64,000 bases of DNA from Nakamurella alba (GTDB taxonomy: Bacteria > Actinomycetota > Actinomycetes > Mycobacteriales > Nakamurellaceae): assembly GCF_009707545.1 (NCBI RefSeq), contig NZ_WLYK01000004.1, forward strand, positions 1-64,000. The letters run 5' to 3'. The translations under genes were made by a program, and so were the position numbers. Numbering within the stretch: position 1 is the first letter of the stretch; every line of letters begins with the position of its first letter. The notes beneath the pieces were generated by a model. That model did not search any database. It was not told the origin of the DNA and saw only the letters and a program-made list of their open reading frames with translations. Positions 9,021 through 17,945 of this stretch are shown one piece after another.

Positions 9021-9833
9021 TCAGACGCTCGCCGTCGCGACCGGTGGTGATGAAATGCCCATCACGCATCGTCGCCAGGTCGCGATCAGCACCACGGGGA
9101 CGAGCAGCAACGATGTCCGACCCATGAAGAGCGACACCGGGTCCGACTCCTCGAGCGCCGGGATCGCGTAGTAGCCGAACAGGACCAGCACCACCGTGAC
9201 GAGGACGGCGGCCCGGGCAACAGGATGTGCCTCGAACCCGAAGCGCACCACGGCTTTCGGGAGCACGGTGCGGAAGAGATCGACGATCGTCCACAGCACG
9301 AGCGCGCCGACCACGGCGTAGATCCACCACGGCGAGATGTCCCAGCCCTCGCGGAAATGCGTGACGTCGCCGTCGTCGGCGAAGGTGCGCAGCGGCACGT
9401 AGTCCCACAGGTTCGCCAGGCACAGGAACATGTACCAGAACAGGATGAACGAGACCCACGGGCGCGCTGCCATCCATCCCCTGGCGAACAGCCACCGCGT
9501 CACCAGGTACGGGACGGCGTTGCCGATCCCGGGCCCGGCGAAGGCGACCAGCGCGACCTGCCAGTACTTCCCGGCGGCGAGTGCCGCGTCGTAGTCGACG
9601 TTCTCGTCGATGTGCGCCAGTGCCACGATGTTCCACAGACCGGTCCCGCCCCAGTCGATGTCACCCGGGACCGGCTTGATGCCGACCAGCCATGCGGTGA
9701 TCGAGTGGCTGAACTCGTGCGGGAGGACCGCCACGTAGTGCGTCAGCACCAGGACCAACGGGATGGCGGCCACCATGGGCCACACCGAGCGGGCGGCGAA
9801 GCTGCTCGCATCGTGGCGAAGCGGGGTACTCAT
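9021..9833 (-). CDS. Multi-pass membrane protein with HExxH, M50-like metallopeptidase
   Basis: 270 residues with about six hydrophobic segments. The second half of the first segment contains HEFSH (VLPHEFSHSITAW), the zinc-binding HExxH of membrane-embedded metallopeptidases. A distal Asp/Asn ligand in NLWDYVPLR is a plausible third ligand. Such proteins cleave substrates within or near the membrane, or are inactive relatives. GAGGAG five bases before ATG 9833 supports this start over longer readings. No partner such as an anti-sigma factor is adjacent. Confidence 0.8.
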   Translation of the reverse strand: MSTPLRHDASSFAARSVWPMVAAIPLVLVLTHYVAVLPHEFSHSITAWLVGIKPVPGDIDWGGTGLWNIVALAHIDENVDYDAALAAGKYWQVALVAFAGPGIGNAVPYLVTRWLFARGWMAARPWVSFILFWYMFLCLANLWDYVPLRTFADDGDVTHFREGWDISPWWIYAVVGALVLWTIVDLFRTVLPKAVVRFGFEAHPVARAAVLVTVVLVLFGYYAIPALEESDPVSLFMGRTSLLLVPVVLIATWRRCVMGISSPPVATASV

Positions 9834-9988
9834 GGAACTCCTCGAGGCGTCGACGTCCGGTGGAACCGGTGTCCGCACTGTCGCGCCCGCTCCTCTCACC
9901 GCCCTCACACGCGTCCGGCCGGCTGTCGGACCACGGAACCGCGACGCGCCGCGCACCACCTGCCACGGGGACCTACTCCAGCGGCCCT

Positions 9989-10708
9989 TCAGCATCCATG
10001 GAGCGGCGCCTCACCTGTCACGATCGCCGCGGCCAGTTCCGTGACACCGATCCCGCCGGCGAACGCGCGCCCGCGCAGCAACAGCAGACCCTCCTCGGCA
10101 CCGCACCCGGTCGCACCCATCAGCATGCCGGTGGCGATGCTGATCTGCAGGCGGGATTCCAGAAAGGCGTTCGCCAGCCATTGCGGGGCATCCGCGACGT
10201 CGTCGGTGATCGAGAAGCACTCGAGCTGCTCGCTGACCCGGGCGGCGACCACCATCGCGGCCCCGAGGACATCGGGGCCTGCGAGCGGCCCCTCGGAGTA
10301 CACGTCGACGGTGCCGGATCCGGCCACGGCACCTGTCAGCGGGATCGACAGCACGGACCGGAAGGGCGTCCCGCCTGTCAGCTGCTCGTAAAACACCGGC
10401 CAGGTACGGCGGAACGACGGCCCCGACGCCAGGACCGGCAACCGGCGGCGGTGAGCATCCGGGCCCGGCCCCTCACCGAGGGTGAACTGGAGGTCCTGCG
10501 CCACAGCCGCCTCCGGGCCGGTGGCCGCCACGCAGACGTGGAAGACGCCGACGTACAGGCCGACCCCGACACCGGCGGTCACTCCGGGGAACTCGGCATC
10601 CAGGCCCAGCCGCGCCGCGGTCGCCAGCCGATGCGGTAACCGCGCCGGCGCCGGATCCATGCGCACCAGCCGGGCCAGCGCCGCGTCGAATGCTGCGGTG
10701 ATCGTCAC
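9989..10708 (-). CDS. GAF-ANTAR domain RNA-binding antiterminator
   Basis: 239 residues. The first ~165 resemble a GAF sensor domain (TLGEGPGPDAHRR and SVLSIPLTG). The last ~60 form an ANTAR domain (SRLQISIATGMLMGATGCG followed by EEGLLLLR), the RNA-binding module that prevents transcription termination. The GTG start at 10708 has AGGGGG upstream. The first of a set of three ANTAR proteins in the window; the ligand is unknown. Confidence 0.88.
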   Translation of the reverse strand: MTITAAFDAALARLVRMDPAPARLPHRLATAARLGLDAEFPGVTAGVGVGLYVGVFHVCVAATGPEAAVAQDLQFTLGEGPGPDAHRRRLPVLASGPSFRRTWPVFYEQLTGGTPFRSVLSIPLTGAVAGSGTVDVYSEGPLAGPDVLGAAMVVAARVSEQLECFSITDDVADAPQWLANAFLESRLQISIATGMLMGATGCGAEEGLLLLRGRAFAGGIGVTELAAAIVTGEAPLHGC

Positions 10709-10852
10709 GGGCGTCCCCCTGGTACCGCACCGTCCGGGACGGCCGGCACGACGAAGGGGTTGCCGGATCACCTGCGGCCGAAACAATCCGGCCGCGGATG
10801 TCGGTCGCGCCCTGCGGTCCCCGGGCACCGCACCGCGGGAGGTCGGCAGCTG

Positions 10853-11533
10853 TCAGGAGGGGCTGAGCGTGTTCTCCGCCAGGACCTGCCGGATCCCCGT
10901 GCTCGAGCTGCACAACAGCGCCGACGCCTGCTGGGCGCCGACCCCGTACGCCCGCATGAGGACGCCGACCGCGACGCCGATCTGCCGGCCGGCGGTGAGA
11001 GCGAGGTGCAGGCCAGCGGGCTCCGGCGGTGGGGTCCGGTGCACCAGGAGCACCAGTGCATGCGCGGCGAGCAGTGCGGCGCGTTCGAAGGCCGGTGCGT
11101 CGAGCCCACCCGGCGTCCCGGAGCAGAGTTCCAGCACCACCGCCGGCTCCTCGCTGACCCGGACGGCGAGCACGCCCCGGACGGGGGTCCCTTCCACGGC
11201 CCGCCGGGCGAAGGCGGGCCACGGTCCGCCGTCGGCGAGATCGCCCGCCGCAGCGAACCCGGCCGACCTGCCCACCGACAGGCACGGGCCCTGCCGCAGG
11301 CTGTACTGGAGATGATCGAGCTCACCGATCAGATGCGATGTCGCCCAGAGACTCTCGGGCCGGGCACCGGCGGGCCATGCGGTGATGCCTGCCCAGTCAC
11401 AACCAGGGACGGCGTCGACAGCCAGGTCGACGAGCCGTTGCAGCGGATGGTCCCCGTCCCGATCGGCACGTAACGACGAGTGCAGCGCGAGGAACTCCAA
11501 CGCCAGGTCCCCCGACACCTGGGCGGGGTTCAC
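10853..11533 (-). CDS. GAF-ANTAR domain protein
   Basis: 226 residues. The GAF portion has SLRQGPCLSVGRS, characteristic of actinobacterial GAF-ANTAR proteins. The ANTAR part begins at GRQIGVAVGVLMRAYGV. The GTG start at 11533 is chosen for GGAG six bases upstream; longer readings are Arg/Cys-rich and unlike protein. It is 144 bases upstream of the other GAF-ANTAR gene in the same direction, so the two may be cotranscribed. Confidence 0.87.
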   Translation of the reverse strand: MNPAQVSGDLALEFLALHSSLRADRDGDHPLQRLVDLAVDAVPGCDWAGITAWPAGARPESLWATSHLIGELDHLQYSLRQGPCLSVGRSAGFAAAGDLADGGPWPAFARRAVEGTPVRGVLAVRVSEEPAVVLELCSGTPGGLDAPAFERAALLAAHALVLLVHRTPPPEPAGLHLALTAGRQIGVAVGVLMRAYGVGAQQASALLCSSSTGIRQVLAENTLSPS

Positions 11534-11759
11534 GTCGTGCTCCGACAAGCCGGACCTGCGTCCGGGGTGCAGCTCAGGGTTCTCATGGCAGGACCTCACG
11601 CAGAGTCCGTTCGCGTCACCCTGTTCGACGCCGGAACCGACGGCCCACCAGCACCTCGGTCCGTTGCACGGTAACCCGCACGTGCGCGGGCGTCCAGACC
11701 GCAGACTGCGGACACGCATCACATCGTCGGGGGAAGGGTCTCGCCCGGACCATGAGCCG

Positions 11760-12797
11760 CTATTCGGGGAGCAGACGGATGACGGTCCCGCCCGGCGCTC
11801 CGGACTTCGCCTCGTACATGGCGGTGTCGGCGCGGTGCACCAGTGTCCCGACGGAGACGCCGCCCGAGGTGACGGCGGCTCCGATGCTCGCGGAGAGTGC
11901 GATGTCGACCCCGTCGATGTGCAGGGGTCGGGCGAGCAGCTCGTGGATCCTGCCGGCCAGCGCGTGTGCGCCCTCCAGGGCCGCGGCGGCCGACTCCTGG
12001 TTGTCCACCAGGATGAGGAACTCGTCCCCGGCCAGCCGGCTCACCCGGTCCATCTCCCGCACCGAGGACAGCAGCCGTCGTGCCGCTGTCACCAGGACCT
12101 CGTCGCCGGCCCGGTGGCCGAAGGTGTCGTTGATGGCCTTGAAGCCGTCCAGGTCGAGGAACAGCACGGTCACCAGGGTGCGGTTGCGGCGGGCCGCTGC
12201 CAGGGCGAACTCGATGAGCTCGTGGATGAGTCCGCGATTGGGCAGCCCGGTGAGCTGGTCGTGCATCGCCCGCAGGGCGAGATCCTCGTGCGCGGCCCGG
12301 AGCTCGGCGCGGTCGGCGTCCATGGCCAGGAACGACACCGCTACGTGCGCCAGCAGTTCGGCGGCGGCGATGTCGTCGTCGGTGATCGTGTGGTCGACGG
12401 CCCAGTAGAGGTCGAGGGTGCCCCAGGTCCGGCCACGACCGATCAGTGGCAGCGCGAGAACGGCGTGCACGCCCAGTTCCGCGGCGCGACACTCGAAACG
12501 CGGCCATGCCATCTCGTCGATCGATCCGGCCTTGACCAGCTGCCCGGAGTCCAGGGCGTCACGGCACGGGCCCTCCTGCAGTGCTTCCTGCAGCAGTTCC
12601 AGGTCCTTGATGTCGCCGCCGGTGGCATGCACATAGGTGGTGCGCCCCTCGGCCAGCCGCATGACGCCGACACCGTCCACGTCGAGGGCTTCCGCGGCCA
12701 CCTCGCACAGTCGGTGCAGCAGCTGCAGCGGTTCGAAGTCGGAGGTCGCAAGGGCGGCCAGTTCGGCGACGCCCCGACCGAGGCTGTCGAGGGGCAC
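11760..12797 (-). CDS. GAF-GGDEF diguanylate cyclase
   Basis: 345 residues. An N-terminal GAF domain (EGPCRDALDSGQ; VLALPLIGRG) is followed by a GGDEF domain from about residue 185. The signature loop reads AGDEF in SRLAGDEFLILV, a tolerated variant of GGDEF. DLDGFKAINDTFGH holds the metal-binding aspartate. It should make cyclic di-GMP from GTP. No RxxD product-inhibition site is obvious. GTG 12797 has GGAG upstream. A frameshifted relative lies at 54692-55749. Confidence 0.9.
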   Translation of the reverse strand: MPLDSLGRGVAELAALATSDFEPLQLLHRLCEVAAEALDVDGVGVMRLAEGRTTYVHATGGDIKDLELLQEALQEGPCRDALDSGQLVKAGSIDEMAWPRFECRAAELGVHAVLALPLIGRGRTWGTLDLYWAVDHTITDDDIAAAELLAHVAVSFLAMDADRAELRAAHEDLALRAMHDQLTGLPNRGLIHELIEFALAAARRNRTLVTVLFLDLDGFKAINDTFGHRAGDEVLVTAARRLLSSVREMDRVSRLAGDEFLILVDNQESAAAALEGAHALAGRIHELLARPLHIDGVDIALSASIGAAVTSGGVSVGTLVHRADTAMYEAKSGAPGGTVIRLLPE

Positions 12798-12964
12798 GGC
12801 GGTCGCTCCTGTCGGACACGAATGGTCCGCGGCCGCTGTTACCTCGGGATCGTGGCTCCACCGTACAGGTCGCGGCGATCCCGGCAAGCGGAACGATTCG
12901 GATGTGGATCACCCGTCCTCGCCACCTGGGTCTCGTCCTTAATCCGGCGCGACCCCACGCACGG

Positions 12965-13552
12965 TCACGTCCGTGCGGGAGATGACGTGACCGGCCGCAC
13001 GTCGGCCAGGAGCAGCACTGCCGCGGCACCGAGTGCCGCCACTGCCAGCGCCACCCCGATGACGCCGCTGACGGTGAGCCAGGCGGGAGCCTGCACCAGG
13101 TGGGCTACGGCTGCGCTGCCGAAACGCAACGCCGTGATCGTCATCACCGCTGTCCCCACAGGTTTCTCCCGGACAGCGGCCACGGCCGGGAGCAGCAGAA
13201 GCACTGCGCCGACGGCCAGCAGCAGGCCCAGGGCCGGGTTGGAGTCACCCGCGGGAATGATCAACGTCGCCATGCCGATGCATGTCCAGGATCCGGCGAG
13301 AAGCGCCATTGCTGTTCCGGCGACCGGGTCGCGGGACACGAATGCCAGGATCGAACTGAGCAACTGCAGCGGCGGGACGAACGCCAACAGGATCACCGCG
13401 ACGGTGTGCGACTGGGCCGGCGGGATCCATTGCAGCTGCAGCCCGCTCAGCATGACCGATCCCGCAGCCAGTGCCAGGAAGCCCAGCGGCAGCGACGGAC
13501 CGACCGGTGATGTCGCCGACGGGCCGGCGCGGCCGTCGTCTTCGCGACTCAC
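12965..13552 (-). CDS. GPR1/FUN34/YaaH-type membrane carrier
   Basis: 195 residues with six hydrophobic segments. The pattern PLGFLALAAGSVMLSGLQLQ followed by WIPPAQ is that of the acetate/succinate carrier family (SatP/YaaH), though the classical NPAPLGL is degenerate. The GTG at 13552 overlaps the TGA of the gene before it (GTGA). It is therefore coupled to the helical protein and lies downstream of the molybdenum enzyme, suggesting movement of a small organic acid linked to that enzyme. Confidence 0.75.
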   Translation of the reverse strand: MSREDDGRAGPSATSPVGPSLPLGFLALAAGSVMLSGLQLQWIPPAQSHTVAVILLAFVPPLQLLSSILAFVSRDPVAGTAMALLAGSWTCIGMATLIIPAGDSNPALGLLLAVGAVLLLLPAVAAVREKPVGTAVMTITALRFGSAAVAHLVQAPAWLTVSGVIGVALAVAALGAAAVLLLADVRPVTSSPART

Positions 13553-14019
13553 CCTGCCACGAGCAGCGCCTGCGCGGCTGCGGCCTTCATCCTGGTGTTG
13601 AACCAGGACAGTTGGCGGGACGTGTCGGAGTTGCTCCTGGTGGCGACAGCCAGCAGCTCCCTGTCCCGCAGCCCCTGGGCGCCCTGCATCAGTACCGTCC
13701 AGGTGGTCTGCACCAGGGTGCCGAGCACGTGCAGGTCCTGCAGGTCCCGGAGCAGTCCGATCTGTCCGCCGCGGGCCCGGGTGAGACCGGGGGCGTGCAG
13801 GCGATCGGGTTCGACGATGTCGTCCTCGTCGCGGGAAAGGTACCGATGGACGATCGGAGCGAGGGCTTGGGTGTGGGCCTCGCTCATTCCGGCCAGCAGG
13901 CGACACGTGTGATGGACGTCGGCCTGCTCGGCATGACCCAGCGCGACCACGCCCAGGGATGCGGCAAGAGTGTGTTCTGCCCGCAACGCCATGCCGAGAT
14001 AGGTGGTGAGATGAGGCAT
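13549..14019 (-). CDS. Unrecognised helical protein next to molybdenum enzyme
   Basis: 156 residues, mostly helical, rich in His (HLTTYLG, AEHTLA, HAEQADVHHTC, EAHTQALAPIVHRY). The spacing of His and Glu could suit a ferritin- or hemerythrin-like metal site, but no family is certain. It starts four bases after the stop of the molybdopterin oxidoreductase and overlaps the next gene by four bases, so the three form an operon. Confidence 0.72.
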   Translation of the reverse strand: MPHLTTYLGMALRAEHTLAASLGVVALGHAEQADVHHTCRLLAGMSEAHTQALAPIVHRYLSRDEDDIVEPDRLHAPGLTRARGGQIGLLRDLQDLHVLGTLVQTTWTVLMQGAQGLRDRELLAVATRSNSDTSRQLSWFNTRMKAAAAQALLVAG

Positions 14020-14023
14020 GTCA

Positions 14024-16438
14024 TCACGGTCCTGACTGCCCTGCGGTGGTCGCCTCGATCGCCGGCCGAACGGGGTCGGCCCGGCGCACCCGGCAGGCGG
14101 CGGTCTTGAACGCCGGTTGTTTTGAGACCGGGTCCCACACGGTCATGGTCAACTCGTTCGCCTGGCCCTGACGCCCTCCCGGCTCGTGCACGTCGGCGTC
14201 GGAGCTCCCGTAGTGGAACGGTGCGAAAACGGATCCCCTGGTGATCATCCCGATCCGCGCGGGGACCTGGATGCGGCCCCGCGGTGACTCGACCACCACG
14301 ACGTCACCCTCGGTGATGCCGAGATCGCGGGCGTCCTCGGCGTTCATCTCCACCCAGGCGCGGGGCGCGGCCGCGTCCAGCGGACGTGACCGGCGGGTCT
14401 TGGTCCGGGTGTGGAACTGATACACCGTCCGACCTGTGGTGAACAGCAGCGGGAACTGTTCCGACGGCTGCTCGTGCGCAGGCACGTACACACACCCCTT
14501 GATCATCGCCCGGCCGTCGGGCGCCAGCGCCCGGTACTCCTGTTCGGTGACAGCAGCGCCGGTGAGCAGATCGTGACCGAACGTCTCGCACACGTCGACG
14601 GCGGACGGGAACACCGCGTCGGAGTAGAGCCGTGCGGCGCCGTCAGGGTGGGTGTCGTTCACCGGCCAGGCGACACCGGAGGTGTCGCGGAGCTTGTCGT
14701 ACGTCAGGCCGGTGTAGTCAACGGGCCGCCCGGCACTGGCCGCCCGCCATGCGTCGAACGCTTCCTCCGCAGTGTGCCAGCCGATCAGCGGCGCGCCGCT
14801 CCTGGACCGGAAATCCATCGCCGCGGCATAGCTCAGAAAGATGTCCAGATCCGGTTTCGCCTGACCCGGCGGCTCCACCGCCTTCTCGGACAGGTGCACG
14901 ACCCGGCTGGCGTTGGTGAAGGTCCCGGTTTTCTCCCCCCACCCGGCAGCAGGCAGCACGACATCGGCCAGTTGCGCGGTCTCGGTCAGGAAGAGGTCCT
15001 GGACCACGAGGAAGCAGGTGTCCTTCTCCAGGATCGAACGGATCCTCGCCGACTCCGGCATCGACACCGCCGGGTTCGTCGCCGAGACCCACAACAGGTT
15101 GATCGTCCCGTCCGCGACGTAGCCGAAGATCTGCATCGCATGGGTCGGGTCCGCCCAGTGCGGGATCACCATCGGATCGACGTCCCACAGCTCCGCGAGT
15201 TCGCGGACGTGATCGGGGTTGTCCCAGTTGCGGAAGCCGGGCAGGTCGCCGTCGGCTCCGCATTCCCGGTTGTTCTGGGCAGTCGGTTGACCATTCATCT
15301 GCAGGACGCCGGCCCCGGGCCGGCCGATCATCCCGCGCAGCAGGTGCAGGTTGTTCACCGCCACGGAGGCCGCGGTAGCCTGGTGCGACTGGTAGAAGCC
15401 CTGCAGCACGGTGGAGAGCACCGCCGAGCGTTCGCCGAAGATCCGCGCCGCGCGGCGGACGGCATCCGGCTCCAGACCGCAGATCGCAGCGACTTTCTCG
15501 ACCGGGTAGTCATCCACCAGCTTGCGCAGGTCGTCGACACCGACGGTGTGCCGGTCCACCCAGTCGTGGTCCACCAGGTCGTTCTCGAACAGCTCCCGCA
15601 GCAGTCCGTTGAGCAACGCGAGGTTCGTACCCACCCGCACCGGCAGGTGCAGACCGCCGGTGCGCAGGGCTTCGACGGCGACCGGCGTCCGGCGCGGGTC
15701 GACGCACACCAGCACCGGTGGCTCGCTGCCGTGTGTCCGGTCGAGCACCCGGGACCACAGGACGGTCTGCGTCTCCGCCATGTTGTGACCCCACAGGAAA
15801 AGGGCGTCACAGTGCTCGATGTCGGAGTAGCAGCCGGGCTGGCCGTCGGTGCCGAACGACTCCTTGAACGCCGCCGCCGCGGTCGCCGTGCACAGCCTGG
15901 TGTTGCCGTCCATGTGCGGGGTGCCGAGTCCGGCCTTGCCGATCACTGCCAGCGTGTAGTACTCCTCCGCGAACAGCTGACCCGAGGTGTAGAACCCGTG
16001 GGACAAGGGCCCTTTCGTGCGCAGGAGACGTTGCGACTCGGCAACGATCCGGTCCATGGCCGTGGTCCAGTCGGTCGGTACCAGAATGCCGTCACGGCGG
16101 ATGAGAGGTGTGGTGAGCCGGTCCGCCGACGAGGCCCACGGCGTACTTCCGTAGAGCCCCTTGGGACCGAGTCGCCCCTTGTTCACCAAGTCGTCCGCCC
16201 GCCCGCGGATCCCCACCATCTGCCCGTCGACCACTGCGATGTCGCAGCCGCATCCGTTGCTGCACAACACACATGCCGACCGCACCCACTTCTGCACGTC
16301 TGCCGGACCGACACCTGCATCGAGGTGCACATCGACCCTTGAGGGCCATCGGTCGTCACGGCCATGAGGGGTACGCGGGCCCCAGACATCGACGACACGA
16401 TCATGGTCGTGGGGCGCCGAAGAATTCGAGACTGCCAT
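14024..16438 (-). CDS. Molybdopterin oxidoreductase (nitrate reductase/formate dehydrogenase-like)
   Basis: 804 residues. An N-terminal iron-sulphur segment has CVLCSNGC (CxxCxxxC). The position that usually supplies the fourth cysteine reads GRLGPKG instead of LCPKG. Molybdopterin-binding regions follow (SHGFYTSGQLFAEE; FLWGHNMAETQ; NPAVSMPE; DVVLPAAGWGEK). The C-terminal dinucleotide-binding domain has FPLLFTTGRTVYQFHTRTKT. Members reduce nitrate or oxidise formate; the activity here is not decided. ATG 16438 has AAGGTG upstream. It heads a three-gene operon. Confidence 0.9.
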   Translation of the reverse strand: MAVSNSSAPHDHDRVVDVWGPRTPHGRDDRWPSRVDVHLDAGVGPADVQKWVRSACVLCSNGCGCDIAVVDGQMVGIRGRADDLVNKGRLGPKGLYGSTPWASSADRLTTPLIRRDGILVPTDWTTAMDRIVAESQRLLRTKGPLSHGFYTSGQLFAEEYYTLAVIGKAGLGTPHMDGNTRLCTATAAAAFKESFGTDGQPGCYSDIEHCDALFLWGHNMAETQTVLWSRVLDRTHGSEPPVLVCVDPRRTPVAVEALRTGGLHLPVRVGTNLALLNGLLRELFENDLVDHDWVDRHTVGVDDLRKLVDDYPVEKVAAICGLEPDAVRRAARIFGERSAVLSTVLQGFYQSHQATAASVAVNNLHLLRGMIGRPGAGVLQMNGQPTAQNNRECGADGDLPGFRNWDNPDHVRELAELWDVDPMVIPHWADPTHAMQIFGYVADGTINLLWVSATNPAVSMPESARIRSILEKDTCFLVVQDLFLTETAQLADVVLPAAGWGEKTGTFTNASRVVHLSEKAVEPPGQAKPDLDIFLSYAAAMDFRSRSGAPLIGWHTAEEAFDAWRAASAGRPVDYTGLTYDKLRDTSGVAWPVNDTHPDGAARLYSDAVFPSAVDVCETFGHDLLTGAAVTEQEYRALAPDGRAMIKGCVYVPAHEQPSEQFPLLFTTGRTVYQFHTRTKTRRSRPLDAAAPRAWVEMNAEDARDLGITEGDVVVVESPRGRIQVPARIGMITRGSVFAPFHYGSSDADVHEPGGRQGQANELTMTVWDPVSKQPAFKTAACRVRRADPVRPAIEATTAGQSGP

Positions 16439-16641
16439 GCAGCACCTTCGACAGAGGGCGGCGACGTGGGATCTGTTTCCCGGTACGCGTCGTTTCCCAC
16501 ACGGCAGGAGCATCAAACTGCGGCCCGCAGCCGGTGCAGTCCTCCGTTGTCGGTCCCGTGCAGGGCATGTCGCACCCGGATCCGATTCGGCAGCGGCGAG
16601 CGGGGAACGGCTGGATGAAGTCCCGACATCCAGGAGGTCCC

Positions 16642-17922
16642 ATGCCCCGATCGTCGCCGGCCCGCGTCGCCCACGATCAGACCGTCCGGCTGCTGCGCAA
16701 CGGTTGCCCGTTCACCGCAACGGTGCGTGCCGGGTCAGGGGTGATCGCGGTGGACCAGCCGGTTGCCCTCCGGCTGGTGGGGCGGAGAGCCGTACTGATC
16801 GGCGGTCCTGCAGGGGTGCGGACCTTCTACGACGAGACGTTGATCCGCCGGCGGGGGGCGACACCGGCATTCCTGCAGAACACGCTCTTCGGGAGGAACG
16901 CCGTCCACGGGCTGGACGACGAGACGCACCGGTCGCGCAAACGCCTGTTCCTGGACCTGATCACCGACGACGCCGCGGCGGACATGCACCGACGGGCCCT
17001 GCAGGGATGGCGTGCGGAGCTCGCGGCGTGGCCGGACCGGGGCACGGTGTGGGATGCCGCTGTCCGCATCTTCGGGACGGCGGTGCAGGGCTGGGCCGGC
17101 GTCGGACCGGGTGGGATGTCGGAGATCCCCGACCTGCAAGCGACGCGCGACCGGCGCTCGCGGGATCTGGCGACGATCGTCGACGGATTCGGCTCCGTCG
17201 GTGTCGGTGCGCTGCGGGCGAGAGCGGCACGCCGCCGTGCCGACCGATGGGCCACGGCCGCCGTGCTGGCCGCACGCTCCCACCTCGGAGCGCAGCCACC
17301 CACACCGCTGACGCACATCGCCGGTTTCCGGGACACCGATGGTCATCTGCTGCCGGAAAGGACAGCAGGGGTCGAACTGCTGAACATCCTCCGGCCGACC
17401 GTCGCGGTCGCCTGGTTCGCCGTCTTCGGCGCACTGGCGTTGATCCGCCATCCCGATCTGCGGGACCGTCTGAGCGGCTCGGACGAGAGCAGTGACATGC
17501 TCCGGGCGGTGGCGAACGAGATACGCCGCACGACTCCTTTCGTCCCGCTGTTGGCGGGGAAGGCGCGCAAGGGTTTTCGCCTCGGCGACGTGCAGGTCCG
17601 CACAGGCACACGGGTGCTGCTCGACGTTCCGGGGACGAACATGGATCCGGGTCGGTGGTCGAGCCCGGAATCCTTCCGGCCGGAGCGCTTCCTGCAGGAT
17701 CCCGGTGCCGCCACCTCCGACCATTTCGTGCCTCAGGGAGGAGGTGACAGGTACACCGGCCATCGGTGCCCGGGCGAACCTTTCGCCGTCGAACTGGTGA
17801 CCGCCACGCTGCGCGCCCTGAGCGAGTCGTCCTGGACCGTGCCGCATCAGGACCTCACCGTCGATGCCCGTCGCATCCCCACTCGACCGGCCGGCGGGAT
17901 CCGCCTGCTCGTGCAGTCCTAG
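16642..17922 (+). CDS. Cytochrome P450, CYP152-type fatty acid peroxygenase
   Basis: 426 residues. The heme-binding loop reads FVPQGGGDRYTGHRCPGEPF. The GGG and GHRCPGE pattern is that of CYP152 enzymes such as P450-BSbeta and OleT, which use hydrogen peroxide to hydroxylate or decarboxylate fatty acids. RPTVAVAW in the I helix has the Arg-Pro of peroxygenases in place of the acid-alcohol pair of ordinary P450s, supporting this. CAGGAGGTCCC before ATG 16642 fixes the start. It is divergent from the molybdenum enzyme. Confidence 0.93.
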   Translation: MPRSSPARVAHDQTVRLLRNGCPFTATVRAGSGVIAVDQPVALRLVGRRAVLIGGPAGVRTFYDETLIRRRGATPAFLQNTLFGRNAVHGLDDETHRSRKRLFLDLITDDAAADMHRRALQGWRAELAAWPDRGTVWDAAVRIFGTAVQGWAGVGPGGMSEIPDLQATRDRRSRDLATIVDGFGSVGVGALRARAARRRADRWATAAVLAARSHLGAQPPTPLTHIAGFRDTDGHLLPERTAGVELLNILRPTVAVAWFAVFGALALIRHPDLRDRLSGSDESSDMLRAVANEIRRTTPFVPLLAGKARKGFRLGDVQVRTGTRVLLDVPGTNMDPGRWSSPESFRPERFLQDPGAATSDHFVPQGGGDRYTGHRCPGEPFAVELVTATLRALSESSWTVPHQDLTVDARRIPTRPAGGIRLLVQS

Positions 17923-17945
17923 GAGCGTTGTCCCGGCCGGGGTTG

